DNA of 35,873 nucleotides from the NCBI GenBank assembly GCA_034658655.1, contig JAYEFQ010000126.1, positions 1-35,873 of the forward strand, given 5' to 3'. Positions within the stretch are counted from its first letter, which is position 1. Each line of letters begins with the position of its first letter. The position numbers and the translations under genes are program-made. Positions 32,158 to 35,873 of the stretch are shown here, piece after piece. The notes beneath the pieces were generated by a model. That model worked only from the letters and a program-made list of their open reading frames with translations, searched no databases and was not told where the DNA came from. The stretch comes from JAQIBY01 sp034658655 (GTDB lineage: Bacteria; Bacteroidota; Bacteroidia; Bacteroidales; ML635J-15).

Positions 32158-33780
32158 CTACTTATACAAATAACGCTTAATGCTTTTCTTTGGAGTTTTT
32201 TCAAATTCTTTTTCTCGAATCTCGATTCTGCTGATATTCATATAAGCAGGTAAGTCTTCGTTTATTTCATTTTTGTAATCTGCAAATGCGGTTTCAATTT
32301 CATCTTCTTTAATCCCGAATAATTTCCGTTTATCATGATCTGGATAAACCATTGCGACAATTTTTGTATCTCTGCCTACAACCAGGCATTCGCTGACAAG
32401 CGGGAGGTTATTTAATTTTGATTCGATATCTTCGGGATAAATGTTTTTCCCAGAAGCACCTAGGATCAAACTTTTGTTTCGCCCTTTGATAAATAAGTAT
32501 CCGTCTTTATCAATAATTCCCAAGTCTCCACTGTGCATCCAACCGTCTTCTTCAATAGTTTGAGCTGTTATTTCAGGATTTTTATAATATCCAAGCATGA
32601 CATTTTCCCCTTTAATTAGAATTTCACCGACGCGGTTTTGTGGATCGCGGGAGTCAATTTTAAATTCTAATGCATCAATCGCTTTTCCGGTTGAATGAAT
32701 TTTTGTTGTTTTCCATCCATCATATGCAATTAGTGGTCCGCATTCTGTCATTCCGTAACCTACAGAAAATCTGAAACGTATTTTTTTCAGGAAAACTTCA
32801 ACTTCACGATTAAGTTTTGCTCCGCCGATAACCACTTCTTTAAAATTATTTCCAAAGCTTTCTTCGAGGGATTTTCTGATTTTATTGAATATAATTTTGT
32901 TAACCAACGGAATTTTTGCAATGATTTTCACAGTTGGTTTATTCAGTACTGGTTTAATTTTATTTTTGTATATTTTCTCTATTACCAACGGGACTGTCAG
33001 AATTAAACGAGGCTTAATTTCGTTAAATGCTTGAACGACAATGTTTGGTGTAGGTAGTTTTCCCAAGAATGTAATTGTACAACCCAAACTAAAGGGATAT
33101 AGAAATTCAAATGCACAGCCGTAGGAGTGAGCTAAAGGTAAGAAAGATACAATTCTATCCTCAGAAATGAGTGGCATGTTTGCTTGTGCATATCTAATGT
33201 TTACTGCAATACTGTTATGGTTTAACATGACTCCTTTGGGTTGTCCGCTGGTGCCTGATGTGTATAATATTGCAGCCAAGCTGTCATTTGGAATTTTAGC
33301 GAATTTGAAATCATTTTCTTTTACCTCAGGATGATTTTTCGGAAATTTCACCCCTTTGCCGTTGCAATCATGATTAAGACTGAAGTCCTCCAGATTGTAA
33401 ATGCATTGCAGCGTTTCGAATTTTTTAAATTCCACGCTTTCCAGAATAAGTGGAGAGCCAAAAAGAAGTTTAGATTCTGAGTGATTTACAAGATTATAAA
33501 TGTCTGTGGGTTTGAAATCCTGAAGCAAAGGGACAATTACTGCCCCGTATGAAATTGTTGCGAGATAAACACTTGCCCAATTTCCGGAGTTTTTTCCAAT
33601 CAAAGTGATTTTGTCTCCTTTTTGAATCCCGCTGTCTTCAAAGAGTTTGTGAATTTTGAATATATTATTGGCAGTTTCTCCGTAAGTGAGATGTCCGTTG
33701 CCATAATCGCAAAGTGCCTTTTTGTCCCAATTTCCACGAATTGAATTTTCAAAATATTGTATCAAATTTTCTTTTATCAT
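32158..33780 (-). CDS. AMP-dependent long-chain acyl-CoA synthetase/ligase
   Basis: 540 aa of the ANL adenylating superfamily. The P-loop is LAAILYTSGTSGQPKGVMLN, followed by SFLPLAHSYGCAFEF, VGYGMTECGPLIAYDGWK (A5), MHSGDLGIIDKDGYLFIKGR (A7/A8 hinge) and GKNIYPEDIESKLN, with the A10 lysine in EKTPKKSIKRYL. The pattern and length fit FadD15-like long-chain fatty acid:CoA ligases (ATP + fatty acid + CoA to acyl-CoA + AMP + PPi). The neighbours do not specify the substrate. The gene is separated by 52 bp from the TonB-like gene upstream. Confidence 0.92.
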   Translation of the reverse strand: MIKENLIQYFENSIRGNWDKKALCDYGNGHLTYGETANNIFKIHKLFEDSGIQKGDKITLIGKNSGNWASVYLATISYGAVIVPLLQDFKPTDIYNLVNHSESKLLFGSPLILESVEFKKFETLQCIYNLEDFSLNHDCNGKGVKFPKNHPEVKENDFKFAKIPNDSLAAILYTSGTSGQPKGVMLNHNSIAVNIRYAQANMPLISEDRIVSFLPLAHSYGCAFEFLYPFSLGCTITFLGKLPTPNIVVQAFNEIKPRLILTVPLVIEKIYKNKIKPVLNKPTVKIIAKIPLVNKIIFNKIRKSLEESFGNNFKEVVIGGAKLNREVEVFLKKIRFRFSVGYGMTECGPLIAYDGWKTTKIHSTGKAIDALEFKIDSRDPQNRVGEILIKGENVMLGYYKNPEITAQTIEEDGWMHSGDLGIIDKDGYLFIKGRNKSLILGASGKNIYPEDIESKLNNLPLVSECLVVGRDTKIVAMVYPDHDKRKLFGIKEDEIETAFADYKNEINEDLPAYMNISRIEIREKEFEKTPKKSIKRYLYK

Positions 33781-33832
33781 AGCTTATTTGATTTCGTCAA
33801 CTTGTAAAGTTAATATTATTTTGTATTTTCGT

Positions 33833-34603
33833 TTAATTCTGCTGAATGAATTGATATGTTATTTTCCCTTTTGTTATTTTTTCGGACGTTTTAATTCCAA
33901 AAATACTTGCTGCTGCAGCTCTGATGGCTTCATTGGTCATACAATCTAAATCTTGCGATGCTTGGGCTGCTATTATTTTTGTTTTGTTGACTTTACCGTA
34001 TTGATCAATTTCTATTTCAACGACAATTGTTCCTGCACCTTTGCAAACAAATACTGGAATCTTAATAAAAACATGCTTGCGCTCCTGATCTTCTAATTCA
34101 ACTTTTACAAGCGCCGGACCAGAATAATAGGCTTGATTTCCTTGTTTTTGTTCATCGCCTTTGGGAGAGAAATCAAACGTTTGTTTTTCTGCAGTTTCAT
34201 TTAATTTTTCATTAATTTCTTCATATTCATCCCCGTACATTTCTTTCCGTAATGCATCCTCGTATTCTTGTTTTAAAGCTTCTGCACTCATTTTTTCATA
34301 TTCATTGTTCCAAGTTTCATTTTCTGGAATTTTTGAGTTTGTTGATAAGTTCCGGATTTCTTCAAGGGATATATTTTGAGCTTGGGCGAGTGCTTCCATT
34401 TCTTCTTTAATGGCTTCTTCTGCTTCGAAAAATTTCTCCATTTCTTCCAGATTTTCTGGATCCATTATGATAATTGCTTCATTTTGTTGTTGCGGGGGTT
34501 TTAATTGGACAAGCAGAAAAATAAAAAAGAATAACAAATGAATCAGTACTGTTACTAGTATTGCGTTCAGGTTTGTTACTAATATTTTATCCAAAAATTT
34601 CAT
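33833..34603 (-). CDS. TonB C-terminal domain protein (energy-transducer-like)
   Basis: 256 aa from MKFLDKILVTNLNAILVTVL (an ATG three codons earlier is also possible). There is one N-terminal transmembrane helix (about residues 14-33) with a short cytoplasmic part, then a strongly acidic, Glu-rich helical linker instead of the Pro/Lys-rich spacer of classical TonB. The C-terminus CKGAGTIVVEIEIDQYGKVN and DCMTNEAIRAAAASIFG followed by GKITYQF is the TonB-C fold as found in Bacteroidota TonB-family proteins. No ExbB/ExbD is nearby. It may transmit force, or act as a periplasmic scaffold; undecided. Confidence 0.82.
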   Translation of the reverse strand: MKFLDKILVTNLNAILVTVLIHLLFFFIFLLVQLKPPQQQNEAIIIMDPENLEEMEKFFEAEEAIKEEMEALAQAQNISLEEIRNLSTNSKIPENETWNNEYEKMSAEALKQEYEDALRKEMYGDEYEEINEKLNETAEKQTFDFSPKGDEQKQGNQAYYSGPALVKVELEDQERKHVFIKIPVFVCKGAGTIVVEIEIDQYGKVNKTKIIAAQASQDLDCMTNEAIRAAAASIFGIKTSEKITKGKITYQFIQQN

Positions 34604-34740
34604 CTGTTGCAAAGCTATATCAAATCATTTAAAGTTTGATAATAAAAAAAACATGAATTTACAAAATAAGTTGATTTAATTGTCGTTACATAAAAGTAAA
34701 AGTTCTTAACAAGATTTGTTTAATTAAATGTCTATTGCCA

Positions 34741-34917
34741 ATGAGTAAAAATTCTACTTTTTTATTTTTAATTGACAGTTTTGAAAAAATACAGGTACTC
34801 TGTCAGCCTGAAAAAATTGAAGCGGATTTTGAAAGCGTAAAAGCATCTCTACCACTTATCTCACCGCCCAAAAAGAGTGTAGAACGTTTAATGACAATGC
34901 TCGATAACGAGTTTTAA
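34741..34917 (+). CDS. Small hypothetical protein (58 aa)
   Basis: The ATG at 34741 (MSKNSTFLFLIDSFEKIQVL, ending SVERLMTMLDNEF) gives 58 codons; a TTG two codons upstream is possible. It ends 4 nt before the convergent lgt stop. The composition is protein-like (balanced charges, ordinary codon use) and it occupies otherwise empty sequence, but no family is recognised and no good promoter box is seen. Confidence 0.45.
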   Translation: MSKNSTFLFLIDSFEKIQVLCQPEKIEADFESVKASLPLISPPKKSVERLMTMLDNEF

Positions 34918-34921
34918 ATGA

Positions 34922-35776
34922 TTATTTTCCCGATTCTGATGCAGAGTCGGGATTTTTTTTGCGTTTACGTAAACTGTAAACAAGCAGGCCGATACCAACG
35001 ATGACAAACGGAATGCTGAGGATTTGTCCCATATTTAATGTCATGCTTGTTTCAAATGCAACTTGTGGTTGTTTTACAAATTCAATAAAGAATCGGAATA
35101 CAAAAATAAGTGTTAAAAATAAACCGATGTAAAATCCATGTCGTTTTTTCTGCCAATTTTTGTTATAAAGAATAAATAATACAGCAAATATTGAGAGATA
35201 TGCCAATGCTTCATAAATTTGTGTCGGATGTGAAGCCACAGTATCCCCATTATTTGTAAAAACAAAGCCCCATGGAAGTGAGGTTTCATGTCCATATATT
35301 TCTGAGTTCATTAAATTTCCGATACGAATTAAGGATCCAGCAAGTGCGGTTGGTATTGCAACAAAGTCAAGTATCCTGAGATAATTTTTCAATACCGATT
35401 TTCTGATAAACAATATTAATGAAATGATAATTCCAATTGCTCCACCATGACTTGCTAGACCTGCAAACCCGGTAAACTGAAATTCAGGTTGAAAGCGTAC
35501 CGGTAAAATAATCTCCAAAGGATGTTGACTAAAATATGCCCAATCATAAAAAACACAATGACCAATTCTAGCGCCTGCTAATCCGCCAACAACGACAAAA
35601 ATCAATAATCTGTCAAGTTCTTTAATTGGAATGTTTTCTCGTTCAAATAATTTTTTGACAATAATATATCCGAGAATAAAACCTAGGGCAAATAGGAGAG
35701 AATAATATCTGAGCTGGAAATCTCCAATTTGGAAAATCACTGGGTCAATACTCCAAACAATTTGATTGAATATCAT
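34922..35776 (-). CDS. lgt: Prolipoprotein diacylglyceryl transferase Lgt
   Basis: 284 aa with about seven transmembrane helices. It transfers a diacylglyceryl group from phosphatidylglycerol to the lipobox Cys of prolipoproteins, such as the Wza-like protein in this window. Landmarks are LRYYSLLFALGFILGY near the N-terminus, GARIGHCVFYDW, FTGFAGLASHGGAIGI with the essential His, the signature AGSLIRIGNLMNSEIYGHET (variant of the Lgt GRxGNxxN motif) and HPTQIYEAL. The C-terminus is basic (RKRKKNPDS). A near-match -7 box TACCTTCG lies at 35810-35803. Confidence 0.96.
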   Translation of the reverse strand: MIFNQIVWSIDPVIFQIGDFQLRYYSLLFALGFILGYIIVKKLFERENIPIKELDRLLIFVVVGGLAGARIGHCVFYDWAYFSQHPLEIILPVRFQPEFQFTGFAGLASHGGAIGIIISLILFIRKSVLKNYLRILDFVAIPTALAGSLIRIGNLMNSEIYGHETSLPWGFVFTNNGDTVASHPTQIYEALAYLSIFAVLFILYNKNWQKKRHGFYIGLFLTLIFVFRFFIEFVKQPQVAFETSMTLNMGQILSIPFVIVGIGLLVYSLRKRKKNPDSASESGK

Positions 35777-35802
35777 AGTTAAATTTGTTTTTTAATAAAA
35801 CA

Positions 35803-35810
35803 CGAAGGTA
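35803..35810 (-). promoter_or_regulatory. Possible -7 box of lgt (TACCTTCG)
   Basis: One mismatch to TAnnTTTG on the minus strand, 26 nt upstream of the lgt ATG. The rest of 35777-35873 is AT-rich spacer with no gene seen. Confidence 0.3.
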
Positions 35811-35873
35811 AAGTTTTTTTTTATTTCATCTTAGAAAGACTGACTTTTTTATAAAACTCATTTTTGGCACGAT

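Overview
The window looks like chromosomal DNA of a Bacteroidota bacterium, most likely Bacteroidales/Marinilabiliales-like. This is inferred from an AT-rich sequence, start codons without clear Shine-Dalgarno sites, several matches to the Bacteroidota -7 promoter consensus TAnnTTTG just upstream of genes, and typical Bacteroidota families: a GWxTD-domain protein, a short AMP nucleosidase, a stand-alone HsdR-N nuclease-fold protein, an M64 peptidase and a DUF4143 ATPase remnant. I see no rRNA, tRNA, CRISPR array, intact insertion sequence or prophage.

Layout. 1-384 is the start of a secreted Ig/PKD-like protein cut by the window edge. miaA (minus) is divergent from a membrane protein plus smpB (plus). 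After smpB come a 32-bp degenerate tandem repeat, a 5'-truncated DUF4143 ATPase gene and a LOG-family gene. From 20184 down to 4234 there is a long minus-strand series: asnB, a GT4 glycosyltransferase, Wza-like exporter, Wzc-like tyrosine autokinase, WecA/MraY-like initiating transferase, membrane-anchored lytic transglycosylase, uvrA, mtaB, an inositol-monophosphatase family gene, a GWxTD protein and a degenerate Ser/Thr kinase. Many of these are spaced by 0-6 nt or overlap by a TAATG junction. The upper part is a surface-polysaccharide synthesis and export module; the lower part is housekeeping and signalling.

20319-25318 holds a secreted C1B (bleomycin hydrolase type) peptidase divergent from tex and a DEAD-box helicase. 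A 637-bp gap follows with a good promoter, an 18-bp perfect inverted repeat, a 32-codon reading frame, several hairpins and a strong terminator; it is the best candidate here for an undescribed RNA or small-peptide locus. The HsdR-N-like gene and AMP nucleosidase are divergent around a 19-bp Fur-box-like palindrome overlapping both predicted promoters. M64 peptidase, a YbdG-type mechanosensitive channel, rmlD and a small helical-repeat protein follow. A 638-bp convergent gap full of palindromes and tandem repeats separates these from an acyl-CoA ligase, a TonB-C-domain protein, a 58-codon ORF and lgt.

The most notable non-coding signal is a 100-110-bp nested inverted-repeat element present three times (3938-4047 minus, 28518-28617 plus, 30847-30956 plus). 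Each time it sits 50-121 bp upstream of a start codon and in the same orientation relative to that gene. The most notable coding signal is the kinase at 4234-5226, which has HRN instead of HRD, DFE instead of DFG and a degraded glycine loop.
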